A DNA stretch of 64,000 nucleotides, from positions 558,001 to 622,000 of the forward strand of contig JAIUCV010000353.1 of assembly GCA_026724425.1 (NCBI GenBank), given 5' to 3'. Shown here in pieces: positions 24,927-37,709 of this stretch. How positions within the stretch are numbered: the stretch's first letter is position 1; each line of letters begins with the position of its first letter. This DNA is from Erythrophleum ivorense (Eukaryota > Streptophyta > Magnoliopsida > Fabales > Fabaceae). A program made the position numbers and the translations under genes. The notes below the pieces were generated by a model that worked only from the letters and a program-made list of their open reading frames with translations, had not been told where the DNA came from and searched no databases.

Positions 24927-25386
24927 TATTAGATTAAATTCTTTATAAATTAATATTTGATATGGATTAGCATTAATTAATTATAAGATAATGATATATA
25001 TTATCTTTTAAATAGTTAGTTTTGTATTTGATAATTGAGTCTTAAACAAATTAAGTTTTATTTAAAAGTGTGTAATCTATGATAGGTTGGATTACATACT
25101 TATCCATTAGGATAAGACCCTAACTTACATCCCTTTAGTGGTCAGTAGTTTCCTATTATAGGACTGATCCATATGGAGAAGATAAGAAGACAGTTAATTA
25201 TAAATACAAGCATCATATTAGAAACTGTACAAGTTCTCTCTTCTTCTCCATTCTGAAATCCTAAGGGGTAAAGTAGGTTGCGTGATCTTCCCCTTTTGTT
25301 TATAGACTAACAAGTACATCAATGGACTGCAATTCCTCTATTTTTACTTTGACTATCAAATATTATTATGATTCATGTTGTCAACA
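24927..25386 (+). repeat. 3' LTR of the copia element
   Basis: Starts TATTAGATTAAATTC (TG mutated to TA) right after the polypurine tract and ends TCAACA. It includes a stretch GCAATTCCTCTATTTT (from about 25328) that also occurs at 21900, at the LTR/integrase junction. The exact right end is inferred from the CA terminus and the TATAA repeat. Confidence 0.7.
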
Positions 25387-25410
25387 TATAACTCTCATAA
25401 TAAAAAACTA

Positions 25411-25441
<31 letters not shown>
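25411..25441. repeat. (ATT)n microsatellite
   Basis: About ten ATT units, just outside the copia element, followed by a T-rich run. Confidence 0.9.
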
Positions 25442-26072
25442 TTCTTCTCTTATCTTCTTTTCTTTCTCTTTGTTTTATTTCTTACTTACCTTTTTTTCTT
25501 TTTCTTTTGGTGTAAGCTTATAAAATGTGATACCTTTAGCTTTTTGAGATAATCTTTAAGTTTAATTTAAAATTTGGAAGTTCAATTAGATCACTTTAGC
25601 CTTAAATACTAATTTGTTAACTTGTGAATATTAATTGTGCTATAATTTTATTATCTATTACTAATATAGAGATAAAAAACTAAATTTGTAATTTCAGTTT
25701 CTATCATTTTATTTAAATAATATACTATAAAAGCATATATAATTTTTTTAAATAGGATGTGAAATTTCTAAAGAAAATTAACATCAAAGCAACAATCTCA
25801 TATAGATATTATAAATTTAATTTTCAATAACAACAAACTAAAATTAATTTAGATAATTTGCCATGAGACCTAAAAAATGAATTAAAATTTTAATTAATGA
25901 CCAAAATAAGATATGAAGAGTATATTTAGAAAAGAAATCATGCCAACTTCACCCTTTGCCATAGCTCACTACGATTGTAGATTGATCAAGGCAAAGGCTT
26001 TCTTTACCATCGTCATCATCCTTTGTTGTTGCTATCATCCCTCACCATCAATGTCATCCTTCACTAACATAG
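25442..26072. repeat. part of unit 1 shared with unit 2
   Basis: Collinear with 52280-52920 (shared GAGCTTATAAAATGTGA, AACTTCACCCTT and CATCATCC motifs). It joins directly to the truncated left end of the Athila-like element. No gene seen. Confidence 0.6.
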
Positions 26073-27385
26073 ACTAAATTAAAGATATAGAAATAACAAA
26101 ATAAAAAGACACAAAATTTTAGACTAAATTAGGAAGTAAAAGGTTTATTATTATGATTTTTTTCTAGTATTTTATAGGAAATTAATTAACCTCTTTTTAA
26201 TTTACCTTTGATAATCTTTACTAGCCTAGAATTTTAATTTACCTACAAACATCTTTCAAATTACTTATAAGTATTCCCATAAACCAATTCACAATTCCTT
26301 GTGAAATTTATTATGAATGTGTCCTAATGCGGCTATGTGAGCAGGATAATAGATATATTCCTATTCTACAAGTAAATCAATCTACTCAATATTGTAAGCT
26401 TAATAAATTTATACTACCCAATACATGGTTTAGTCCAAAAATCTTTTTTCTAAGTTCACTTAAGTTATCCAAATCATTTAATGGTTTCCACACATTTAGA
26501 AGTATGAAAAACAAAGATTGAATAAACAAGTCGAACCATTAATTACAAGCGAAGAGAGAAATTTGAACTTATTATATGCTAGGGTTTATTATAATCCTAA
26601 ATCAATAACCTTAGCTCAACATTCCAAGGCAAATCATTGTAAAAAATAGAGCATACATCAAATAGGTATAGAAATATAAGGAAAGCCAAAGGAAGAACAA
26701 AAAAACTAATTTAATCAGCGAATGTTCTCTAAACCCAAACTTTCTCCTTATCTTTGAAACTCTAAAACCATGCCTTTTTCTCCCAAATTAAAAGCACCCT
26801 AAAGTTGGACTCTTTTGCATAATAAAGATACAAGCTTTAAAACCTAGCAGTAAGTGAAGCAAAAACGCTAATGTTTCATGTTGTCATGACCATGACTTTG
26901 GCTTTTGGTGTGTTAACATTGTGCCATCCTAGGTCTTTGCATAAAAGTTGTTGAAATTTGGGCCCCATGGTACTGAAATTTTTTTAGTAGAGGTTTTTAC
27001 TTTTAGTAATAGTGTCTTGCCCATTTTAGCAACCATTCCTTGCTTTTGTTGCTATACTTTGAACTTCCTAGGCTTTGTTTCTTTGTATTTCTAACCCTAC
27101 AAAAAAAAATAAAAAAATTATTTAATTAGTTTTTATAGTTTGTTAACAAAGATTAGACAATTTAGTAACCTAAAAATCTAAATAAAAATGCCAAAGCATA
27201 GCTTATTGTACTTAAATATAATAAAAATTAACTCAAAACTAAAGATATGACAACTAAAACTTACTAAATGTTAATTTGCTTAAAATTTATGAAATTTATA
27301 TCTCTAAGACATAAAATAAACTCAATGTTTATATGATAAATTCTTTAAAATGATAGGAAAAATAGGATAAACTAAGGACTTATCA
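26073..27385 (-). repeat. 3' LTR of copy B (truncated)
   Basis: Aligns with 37860-39154 and 2860-4085. The plus-strand right end is GGACTTATCA (TGATAAGTCC on the minus strand). About 150 bp of the left end is lost at the junction near 26073. Confidence 0.7.
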
Positions 27386-29463
27386 CGCATTCAAACTTAC
27401 CTCCTTACTTGCCCCTAAGTAAAGCTATATCAAACAATAGAATTCCTACCTACTCAAGCATTTATATCCAGTAATGATGGATTGATACTTTCAACAAATG
27501 TATTTAGAAGTATAATTAACAAGAAATAAAAAGAATGCATACAAGTTTTAGAGTTTAAAAATTAATGACAAATTTTCCAATTTCATAAAGTGTGTGTGTT
27601 TGAACAACCATACTAAAGTCTAATTGTAAGTCTTACAATAATTTATGTAAATTTATCAAACTATATGACAAACCTCTCTCTTAAGAGCTTCATATGCTAA
27701 CTCTTCCATTCTCTCTCCACTAATGTAAGCCATTGTATAACTCATTAATCAATATATTTTTTAAGATTGTAGTAGGGCTTACGATTATGGCTATCACAAG
27801 AAAAAATGTATAAAAAAAATTATGAAATAGATTCAAGAGAATAATTATTAAGTACAATAATAAAAGATAGAATTCTTCCCCTTTCTCTTATTTTTCTTTC
27901 TTTTTTATATTACCCTTCATTTTCGTTTCTTCTTTTCTTTCTTTTCACTTTTACACCTTCAAACTTAGTTTATTTTGATATATCAAATTTTTTTTTGTTG
28001 GGGTTAATTCTTTGTCTACTTTTTCTTCTTTTTATTTCCTTTTTTTCATCATTATATTTTTCATGTCTCTAAAAAAAAACCATATAATTATTATTCGTAC
28101 TCTTTTAATGTGCATGTCTTTCATGAAAAAACAATTATTCACATTATACCTTATTTCACCCTAAACTTTTTTTTTTAACATAACATCAAATATTAATTAT
28201 CCTCTTGAACATTTTTCAAACTAAAAGTTATTGATGTAGTTAAAAAGAATAAATTCACACAATTAAATGCATATTTCACTTAAGACTCAAAGGGGTGCTA
28301 GTAATATACTTTTAAAAAATTAGGCTTAAAAGCTCAAATATATCCAATAAATGCCTAAATCATTTTAATACATCATACTAAACCTAAGATTTTATCTTAA
28401 GAGACTATAAACAAGTTTTGAAACCTTATATTTAAGATCTATCATATAGTCTAACTCGCATACATTACTTAAAATTAATAATTATCTAAGCATAGTGTAG
28501 GTACACCAAAAAAAAAAAATCAATAAGTGATGGAAACATTGCTATTAATAATCAATCTCATCTATAAATTGAATTAATTGACATTTTCTATCATTTATAT
28601 ACTATCTACCAATTAATTTCTTTAATGGCATTCAACATCAACTAAGAAATAAACACAAAATAAGGCAAGCAAACTGTAATTTTAAAAATTTTGAAAAATA
28701 TGAAATTTTTCAGTAAAATTGTTTATTAAAAAATTGAAAATTTTAAAACAATAGATCAAAATTTCAATTTGGATTCCCTATACTTAAACTTAAAATGAAC
28801 ATTTTCCTTAATATTCAAAACATTACACAACATAAGAGAAGTAAAGGATCAAGAAATCTCCTTAGATATGTTGTACTCTTTGTCCACTTTAAGATCCCCG
28901 CAGCTAAAAAGCAATTACAATAAAACGCCTTTATATGTAATTATCCTCTCAATCATAGCCTAACAATATAACCAAGATTAACAATTTACAACTCAACTGA
29001 GATATAACACCAAAATGTTGTTAATCAAGACAAGTGCAAATTTGTTTTGAAATAAAGTTGTAATAACATTTTGGTGGAATCCATCTAGCACACGTCTAAA
29101 TAACCTCATGAAAAAATTTTAGGAACATTTTAACATATTAATAAATATTATCAAGCTAAATTTGCATGTTCACAACCACACAATTAGTTCCATAGAATTT
29201 AGAAAGTGACATAGCAAATAACAAATTCTAATAGCTTGTCAAAACAAAGTAGTGTGTATTCATATGCAAATAAATAACTCATCTAAACTCAAAATCTTAT
29301 GAACCATAATTTCTTAGAGACTACACAAGCAAAGGAAAATTTGGACACACATTTTATGAAAAAATTCATTCAAACATGTTCCTAAGAAATCTAGAAAGTT
29401 AGGTCATAAATTGTGTGTATAGCAAAATAGAGCATTGACCAGAAATATGCAAAAATTACATAG
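27386..29463 (-). other. internal 3' region of copy B
   Basis: Non-coding, with pyrimidine-rich runs (27880-28060). From 28537 it is collinear with bases 1-920 of the window. No ORF of note. It ends in CATAG (29459-29463), the left target duplication of the nest. Confidence 0.6.
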
Positions 29464-31199
29464 TGTAATACCATATATATTCCATTATCATTATCTTTCA
29501 TTCGAGGCATTTGGTGTGCATTTATAAGGTAAAAGCAAGGAAAAGTATGAAAATAATGCACTTTTGTTACGCAACATCGGGATTAATTTTCAACTTGTGT
29601 CATATGGGCCCTGTGGATGTTCCAACAACATTATATAGTCATTTACCATTTATATGAGTCATACATAACTCAAAACATCACATAATCCATAGTCTTCAAA
29701 CTTAAACCCTGAATTTTCACCAATCCTTTTTGGACAGCAAGTAGCAATTTTTAGGGGAAACTTTAAAAATTCATAATTAAATGTAAAAAAATCGAAATCA
29801 CAAAAATCATAGCTTTCTAAAAAGCTGTGGATGTTAACTTCATATAAAAATAATTTCAAAACATGAATATAGCTTTTGGACCATGTTTGACAATGAAATA
29901 GTTATAAAAGTCTGGTTGTCCCTGGTACTGATATAGTTTACTATCATAAATTTAAAAAAATGTCCAATTAATTTTACAAAAATCTATTCTATGCAAATGA
30001 TACCAATCTAGAAAGCTACGGATATTAGCTAGAGGAAAAAAATCATTCTAAACTATTCTAGGTTCTTTCAGACTACAAAAACTAATCAAACAATGATGCA
30101 GGTCTGATTGGATGCCTGATACTTGACAACAACTTCAAAAATTAATATCTCTCTCTCTAGACATCTAAATGAGATACTTCTAATTGGTACAAGTCATTGG
30201 GAAGGTTTATTTTCTCTCTGTAAAATTTTGTGACAATTGGACATCATTTGTCCTATGAGTGATAGAATTTCATTTCGAACCAGAATAAACAGTGCACTAA
30301 ACCAAAACTAGAAAAGTTCTCAATTTTGAAAATTTACCAAATATTCCATAGACCTCCAAAAATTCTGCACTTTAGCTTGCCAAAAAGATCTCAACAAGCT
30401 TTAGATGCATGCCAAATTTTAGATCAAGAGGAGTTTATTTGGACAAAAAGTGATGTAACTTACTCAATAGTTAATTTTGCTCTATGTAAAATGTCTACTT
30501 TGTCCAAATGCCCTCTCCAATGGTTTGGCTCCTCTTGAATAAGTTTAAAAGCACAAATATGATTTGTAGATACTGCCCAAGTGGTCCTAAATCCTATGTA
30601 TTTCATTTTGACTATCTCACACCCAATAATACACTAATACATACATACCATCCATGATTCAAAATTCATATTTCTATTGCTTTCATGCTACATAGAGTAT
30701 ATATAGTATTCATACATCATATTACATTTGCTAAAAGTCTTACATCACAAAAATAATATGTATAAAGCCACTTTGACATTCAACTACAATTTAGACTACA
30801 TAATAGGCAAAGTAAGGCATTTCATTATTCTTGGCTTGTACTTTCTTATCTTTGAATACCACTTAGACATTTTAAGAGTGAGAGGGAAACAGGGATGAGA
30901 TTCCAAGAATCTCAATAGCTCACACACCCGTTCATATATACATTCAAGGCATACATACATAAAAAATACAAGTGTGTAAACATAAAGTGTGTAATGCCAC
31001 ATTTCCATGCAACATTTATATATCAAACCATTCTCATGCTCTAGGGACTTTTGGTTTTACTTCACCCCATTCCTAAGACTTTTAGATTTGTCTCACCCTT
31101 GGTCTTGAGACTTTTAACTTAGCCTCACCCACCAAGGGACTTTTGACCTAGTGTCACCCATGTCTTAAGACTTTTGGCACATCTTCATTTATATTAAGG

Positions 31200-34021
31200 T
31201 GTAACAACCAGGAAAAAGAAAGAAAAAGAAAAGAAAAAGAAAAAAGAAAAAAAAGAAGAGAGAAAAGCTGAAAATTTTCGAAGGGCTGAAAATTTTTTAA
31301 GTCTGCTAGCTACAGCCTAGCTATAGCAAATGTACTGTTCGCTATAGCGAGAAATGATCTAGCTATAGCGAGAATGCTTCTAACTATAGCGAGTTCGGGC
31401 ACCTTATACAAAAATTAGGGTGTTGCTCGCCGTAGCGCACGCTGTAACAAAGGCAGTGGTTTGGGACTGATACGAGCTCGCCGTAGCGAGGGTTATGGCT
31501 CACTATAGGGAGGGTTAGTCCGGAAAAGCGTGAAAAAAGAGGATTTGAATTATTAAAGCACCCCAACTCCTCCTTTCTTCTTCCAACCGACTTAAGCTCC
31601 CTCTAAGACAGAGAAAAGGGCGGAGGAGAGAGAGAGAAGCCTAGAGAAGGAAGGAAGAACAAGAAAAGGCAAGATTTACATGGTTTCTCTCTTTAGAATA
31701 TTGTTCTTCTCTCCTTGCCATCTCTTCCTATGGTTTTGATTATGGAAGTAGTTAGGTTTTTAGCTTAGTTCAGAAGAGGGAGAGTGGAAAACCACTCTTG
31801 AGGGAGGTTAGAAGTCGTGTAACCTCTCTTTCTTGATTTCCTTTCTTGAGAGCTTGAGAGAGGAAAGATAGTTGATGAATTTCTAGTGAGAGAAAGAACC
31901 CCTAACTTTATATGCTTAGTAGGGTTGCTATAAAGAAATCCCAAACTTTATGAATAAAGTGTTAAGAGAATAATTCCATGCTTCTTGTGTGGTTAGACTC
32001 AAGAGAAGCACTCCCATCTAGAGGCGATTGTGAAACCCACAAGGGAAAAGACAAATTGAAAGGGAAAGTTTGTGAATAACTAATAAGGTAGCTCTCTCCA
32101 CCTTCTTTCATGCATAAAATATGTGCTTACATTGTCTTGCTTGTGTGTATGTATGTTTTGAACCATGAAAAGTATGCTAGCATGATGATGCCTCATGTAT
32201 TTCAATGATGTTTTATGTGGTTTCTTGAGTTTGCTTGAATATGGAAAAGCCAATAACCCTTTAGCCATGGTGAGGATGAGCTAAGAACCTTAAAGTTGGT
32301 TGAGATAAAGTAAAGAGTCTCCCAAAAGTGAGGTTGACTCCCAAGAGTAAAGGTTGAGTCCAAGAACTTCTTAAAGAATGGGTGAGGCAAGTCCAAAATC
32401 CATAAGTGAGTGGGTGAGGCTAGTCCATTTGCTTGGCAAGCTCTTATATGTCATGTATGGCCTACTCACATGTTGAAAATACTTTTCTTATGATTTCACA
32501 TGCTAATATGCCCATGCATACATTGTGAGACTTGTTTGCATGCTTTGTGTGTATGATTGAATGAGAGATGGGCTATTGAGATTCTTTGAATCTCACTCCC
32601 CCTTTCTACCATCCCAACATGCTAGGTGGACCAAGTGAGGCAAGAGATGGGAGCCACCAAACTTGAAGCTAGGGAATTCAATGAAGAAATTGTAAAAGAG
32701 CCCTTTTTGTTTCTATTTTGTAGTTAAGCCAAGGGATGTAATCTAATGATATGATGTACATGATGTAGCACCTATGAATAATTATAAATGAATGTATTCA
32801 ATGTATATATATATGAGAATTGAATCTATGGTGTATGATGTAGCAAGTGTGGCAATGAATGGTAAAATCTAGCATTTTCCCATGAGTGTATGTGTTAGTG
32901 TGGGAGAGTGAGTTTTGCAAATCTGGGTTGTTAGACACTTGAGCCATGTTTGATAGCCCCTATGGATGCTTTCCCACGTGCTCATAGAGCCTTAGAGGTA
33001 GAAGAGGCAAAATTTAAACCCTTAAAGCCTCATTTAACACATGAATTGGGTCATTTTGCCCATGATATCCAAATTTGACCAAATGACCTCTCCTTACCTT
33101 GAAATTTGGCATGTGACTAGATCTTGTCTAGAAATTTTTGGGAAGTTAAAGATCAAGTCATTTGGAGGTCTGTAGAATTTTCTATGATTTTTCAAAATTG
33201 GTATCAGAATTTCAGATTTTTAGAAATACTGTTCATTTGGTCAGTTATGGAATTGGGTCATCCAAGGGGCAAACGTGATCCAATTATTACAAAATTTTAT
33301 AGACAGAAACTAGACAATCACAGTGACTTATAGCAACTAGAAGCACCTCATTTGGAGGTCTAGAGAGGAAGATATACATTTTCAAAGTTCCTGCCCAGCA
33401 TCAGTCATCCTACCAGACCCGAGGTACTGTTTCATCGGTTTCCAAGAGTTTGGCTTGATGAACTGATATGGAGACATTTTTTCTCTCTAGTTAACATCCA
33501 CATATTTCTATAGTAATATCGTTTGCAAGCATTGGATTTTTTTGGGATTAGTTAGACATTTTTAAAGTCCATATCAGTAAACTGTGACAGTATCAGGAAC
33601 CCCTCCAACCTCCAGATGATTTCGTGTGTCAAATGTCTTGTGTGTGAGATGTTATGACTTTCACGTATTTTTAGCATGAAGTAGACCCCCTAAGCTTTCC
33701 AGAATGTCTGAGATCACATGTTTTCAATTTTTTTAAATTTAGTTATGAATTTTCAAACTTTGTCCAGAAATGAGGCCAAGTATGGCCGAAATTGAATATT
33801 CATGTCTCATATCCCTTTTTGCTTTCCATGGGTTTAGAGCATGTTTTTGGGATTGAAATGAGTTGTAATGGTGCAATTAAACATCGGGATGTATAAAATG
33901 AGTTCACTCGATTCATGTGACATTAAAGCGAATTTATAAGCATGCATGACGCCATGTGAGAAGTGTATGAACCCAATGAGGAAGATCTCTCCTCCTTCTT
34001 CCTATACCTCATATGAGCATG
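31200..34021 (+). mobile_element. plus-strand LTR-like unit inside the nest
   Basis: Begins TGTAACAACC; the right limit is approximate. TAAGG occurs just outside both proposed ends (31195-31199 and 34022-34026) and may be the target duplication, although the right end reads CATG rather than CA. It splits the minus-strand unit, so it is probably the youngest layer. It includes a purine-rich leader (31207-31265), the palindromic GCTATAGC cluster and a region homologous in inverted orientation to 29464-31199. Confidence 0.5.
31307..31510. repeat. cluster of CTATAGCGAG / CTCGCCGTAGCGAG palindromes
   Basis: Within about 200 bp there are repeated, partly self-complementary words: AGCTATAGCAAA (31319), CGCTATAGCGAGA (31340), AGCTATAGCGAGA (31361), ACTATAGCGAG (31383), CTCGCCGTAGCGC (31426), CTCGCCGTAGCGAG (31477) and CACTATAGGGAG (31500). 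They are less AT-rich than the surroundings and sit in the 5' part of the plus-strand LTR unit. Function unknown; they may be a regulatory repeat of this LTR family. Confidence 0.75.
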
Positions 34022-36929
34022 TAAGGCATGATAGGTATGAGCTAGAAATGATGGTTTTACATAAGGGACTTTGGCCTCACCTTACCCTTATGAGCCAATT
34101 CTCACAACCAAACTATTCAAGAATACACATTAGTACCAATGCAACATCAACACATTAAGTGGCATGTTATCAAATCATAAGAGTACATGCAAATACACAA
34201 TAACATACATATGCACACAAGAAAGTATGGAGAATAAGGTGGAGAGCTACCTTGAATTGATACAAGCCTTTCTTAATCCTTTTCCTTCCCCTTTTTGGTT
34301 TCACAAACACACCTATGTGGATTAGAGTTCTCTTGGCCTAAGCATCATAAATAGTATACAATTACACTCTTGAAGCAAGCCAAGATACTACACTTTTCTT
34401 AAAAAAAACATAAGTGATTCCATGGTTCACATAATGGCTCCATTGGTGACCTATTGAAGCAACCCTTGTAATTTAAGTTCTATAATCCATTCTCTTTTCA
34501 TTTCTAGGCTTATTGACCCTATTCAAGGTCCTTGAAGCCATCACACAATCATTTGCATAATTGTAAAACTAAGTTGCTTCCTAAAACACCATTATGGACA
34601 CCATTTCTCCATCTTCCATTCTATGGCTCTTAAATTTTTTTCTAATGGCTCCTCCTATCTTCTAACATCATATGGAGCCCTAAACCAAAGTTAGAACAAA
34701 TTAAAACACTCCCTAACCCAATGCTCTTGCCTTGGCCAAACCTATGGATAAGAATGGAATTCTTGGAGTTTCAAATTTTTTCTTGATGAGAGAGCCACTT
34801 GGGAGGCTTTCTAGAGGTTTTAGGAGCTCAATTATACACTCACACATACAAGGAAATTCAAGAATCAAATCAATTTTTACATTGTGTTCATGAGTTTTAC
34901 ACTTTCCAAACTTAAAATTCATTAGGTTTCCTTGCAATTTCTTTACATAATCCAAGTTCTCATAACCTAATTTAATAAATTCTCATTAGTTGTAGAACAA
35001 AAATTCTTCGCCCCTCATGGTTCTATTTTTAGGCGTTACACATCATAGAAGAGAAGAAGAAGAAGAAGCAACAAAGGAGGGGAAGCTACCTTAAATTCAA
35101 GCTCCTTCCAAGAGTCCTTCTCCTTGCTTTACCTTCTTCCTTGAAATTTAGCTTTTTCCCCTTTGGTTCAAGGCCAAAACAGAACCATATTACTCACCAA
35201 AACCATGAGAAGCGAGCTTAAGAGAAGAGGAATAAGGTTTCAAGATGACAAAGCATGAAATTCTTAACATTTTCTCACCTTTTGCCTTAGTTTTTCTCCT
35301 CCTTTTCTCTTTCTCTTTGTGCACCTAAAGGAGTTTCTCTATTTCTGAAATTTAGGTAGAAGAAATGTCAGTCTAAATGGGAGGAGAAAGTGCGTGAGCT
35401 TTAAAGAAGAATAAAGAAGTTTCTTTTTAAAATTGGTTTCCATTTTGTCCTTTTGTAATGACATTTTTGATTTGGCTTCGTTTTAGTTCCTTTTTGAGAA
35501 TTGCATTTTTCATCATAAAATTTAGGTTCCCAATTTAATAAAATACTTTTGGAATCACTCAAATCAAAGCTAAAACCTTCTCGAATGAATTGATTAAAGT
35601 TCGGGTCAACCAACGTTGAAAAAAGTGTAACCAAGGGACCTCATTGGTTCTGGGGCTTCCCATGATTTATGGGGCCTCTAAGAATATTGGGAAACTCAAA
35701 ATTTCCTTTTAAAAGGATCTCTTGTGTGTTTTTTCAAAATTACACTTATTTACAAAAATGTCATTAGCCTTTCGACAAATTTTTTGAATCACTCCAACCC
35801 TCGTTTTTTAGCAATTCAAGGCTCAACTCCCTATTTTCTATTATTTAAAATTTTATCCAAATTTTATTTTGCCTTGAATCATTCATCTCAAGGGACTTGC
35901 TTTTCAAACTGACATGTTTCGATGTTTTTACCATGTATCGGATGTTACACATAGCAAATGAATTCAATTAGTTCTAAATTCCTATGCCTAAAACAAGACA
36001 TCTAAATAAACTTACTAATAAAAATTCATAAAAAAATTTTGAGCTAATTGCTCCTAATAAATTTTTCAAGTCATGACACAACAGTCATACTCATTCATAA
36101 CAACACAAGGAAAAAAAACGAAATAAAGAAAGAAAGAAGAGCATACAAAGGGAATAGTATTCAATATGTAAGCACAAAAAACACAAATATAACCCAATAA
36201 AAGAGATACAAAATTGATTTGAAATCACTCCCTGAATTGCATCCTTCAGTTACTTAACTCGTATTCCTAATTTTGACCAATAATCATCTTGATGATTCGA
36301 TACTAAAAGGCTCTAAAAGAAAGAAAACCAAGGGTTAGAAAAATTACAAAAACAAATTTATTTATTTTTTACTACTATATATATTATTTATTTAGTTATG
36401 CTTGAGTTTCATTCTAAGAAGTACTTGTTTTATAGTTTTCAACTTGACTATACATTAGAATCTAGTCAAAAGTATCAAAACTATAGTTGCCTTACTCTTT
36501 TTGTTCCTAGGATAAGGAGGCTTCAGCTGAAATGGGTGTCTCTTCCACTTGAGAGCATGTGCTTCATCAACCAATAACTTCATTGGAATACATAATTTGG
36601 TTGACATATTAAGAAGGCTCCAATTTTAATTCTTTCTTGACAAATTTAAAAGGGGGCTTCCAAAAACTTCAAACACCTAATAAAATTAACTTGATTTAGC
36701 AAGAATAGAAGACTTTATTAGAAGGTCCATAGGGTGATTTTTGCCAATATCCTCTTAAACTATATTATTTACTTTACTCACATTGCAATGTTTTTTTAAT
36801 TTATTAGGAGATTACCTTGCCATAGCCACTAGGAAGGTCACCTTTTAGTATTCTAACTTCATAATACTCTTTCCTTCCTCTACACTTTACTCATGTGTCC
36901 TTTCAAATTGATTAGAAACCTCTAGTAGC

Positions 36930-37410
36930 TCTTTTCACTCCTTGAAGTAATAACCTTGCAATGTTCCTCATCTTCTCTTCTAAGAGTAGTCACTGTATTA
37001 CTTAAAAGACTCTCTTGTGGTCTATTATAGATTTTAGCAACTAATTTGCCTATTTGGGTCTATAAGTTTATAATTGTGGCATCAATCCTAGCCATATATT
37101 ATATTCGAAGTGTGATTTCTACTTTTGAATGGGGGCTTGTTCTTGTCGTAGGAAATTGGGAGGGTAAGATAGACATATTGTATATGATGAAGAAGCTTGA
37201 CTTTGATTTTAAAAAAAAATTTGTTCACAACTCTAACTAGGATAATAAGTGTTGGAATAAAAATCATCTTCAATTATGTTGAAATCACCCTTTAATTATG
37301 TAGCTTCTAACTATAGGCACTACTCTTGGAAGTGATCTTTTCCACAAATATCATAGATTATGGACAAGCACTGAGGATCACTAACATAATCAAAAGAACT
37401 AGTGTTCAAA
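36930..37410 (-). pseudogene. gag remnant of copy B
   Basis: The minus strand reads TQIGKLVAKIYNRPQESLL and then REDEEHCKVITSRSEKS (36930-37095, one stop before TQIG), and further upstream SDPQCLSIIYDICGKDHF (about 37324-37410). These match the motifs at 1887-2525 in copy A and the Gag C-terminus of Athila-type elements. Stops and indels prevent expression. Confidence 0.7.
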
Positions 37411-37682
37411 TCAACATTATAAAACTTACTATTAAGTTTAGCTACCTAAACTATCAAATTAGTTAAGGTATTGAGTTCATATACATTAGCTACCTTTTTT
37501 GTAAACTAGGGATATCCTATTATTAGAAACAAAAACAATAGTAACAAAAACTAAACATAAATAAAAACAATACCAAAATAAATGCAAGACAAAAACCAAA
37601 ATATTTAACAAGTTAAAAAAAAAGGTTTGAGTTTAGATCAAGTGAACTTAGTATTAATTTTAACAAAAACTTAGTATACAAA

Positions 37683-37700
37683 TTTGCGCCAACTATGCCA
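37683..37700 (-). other. decayed tRNA-Asp-type primer-binding site of copy B
   Basis: The minus strand reads TGGCATAGTTGGCGCAAA, preceded by the LTR edge at 37710. It keeps the TGGC...GTTG frame of the tRNA-Asp primer site TGGCGCCGTTGCCGGGGA (11 of 18 bases). Confidence 0.55.
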
Positions 37701-37709
37701 AAAACTTAT

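Larger units (their letters stand above)
21503..25386 (+). mobile_element. rearranged Ty1/copia retrotransposon
   Basis: 3884 bp beginning TGTTAGATT and ending TCAACA, flanked by a possible 5-bp target duplication TATAA (21498-21502 and 25387-25391; weak by itself in AT-rich DNA). It contains a partial 5' LTR, a pol region in the copia order integrase - reverse transcriptase - RNase H, a polypurine tract (about 24916-24926, AAGTGGGAGAT) and a 3' LTR at 24927-25386. Gag, protease and the primer site are missing. The 5' end is scrambled: LTR (21503-21752), a duplicated pol piece (21753-21828), a second LTR piece (21830-21915), then integrase. The element is absent from unit 2, so it probably inserted after the duplication. 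Confidence 0.85.
29464..35949 (-). mobile_element. nest of long LTR-like units inserted in copy B
   Basis: The ends are TGTAATACC (29464) and GGATGTTACA (35949), flanked by the 5-bp duplication CATAG (29459-29463 and 35950-35954). Copy A shows the empty site. Inside are at least three units of one LTR family: a minus-strand piece starting TGTAACATCC (35949 to 35041), a second minus-strand unit starting TGTAACGCC (35040) that resumes left of 31199 and runs to 29464, and a plus-strand unit starting TGTAACAACC (31200). Shared landmarks are AAGGTAGCT(C/T)..CCACC near 32090, 34250 (rc) and 35090 (rc), and GAGATTCTTtGAATCTCA near 32580 and 30895 (rc). No coding domain found. Confidence 0.7.
35955..37709 (-). 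other. internal 5' region of copy B
   Basis: Collinear with 925-2709 of copy A. Contains the gag remnant and primer site listed separately; otherwise non-coding. Confidence 0.65.

Noticed and set aside
25322..25552. A 76-residue plus-strand ORF over the (ATT)n run
   Set aside because: It is mostly a translation of the 3' LTR end and of low-complexity ATT and T-rich repeats.
31200..34021. A long foldback or MULE-type DNA transposon
   Set aside because: The outer ends are TG...CA with a 5-bp duplication, and the inverted arms are explained by two LTR units in opposite orientation; no 9-bp duplication was seen.
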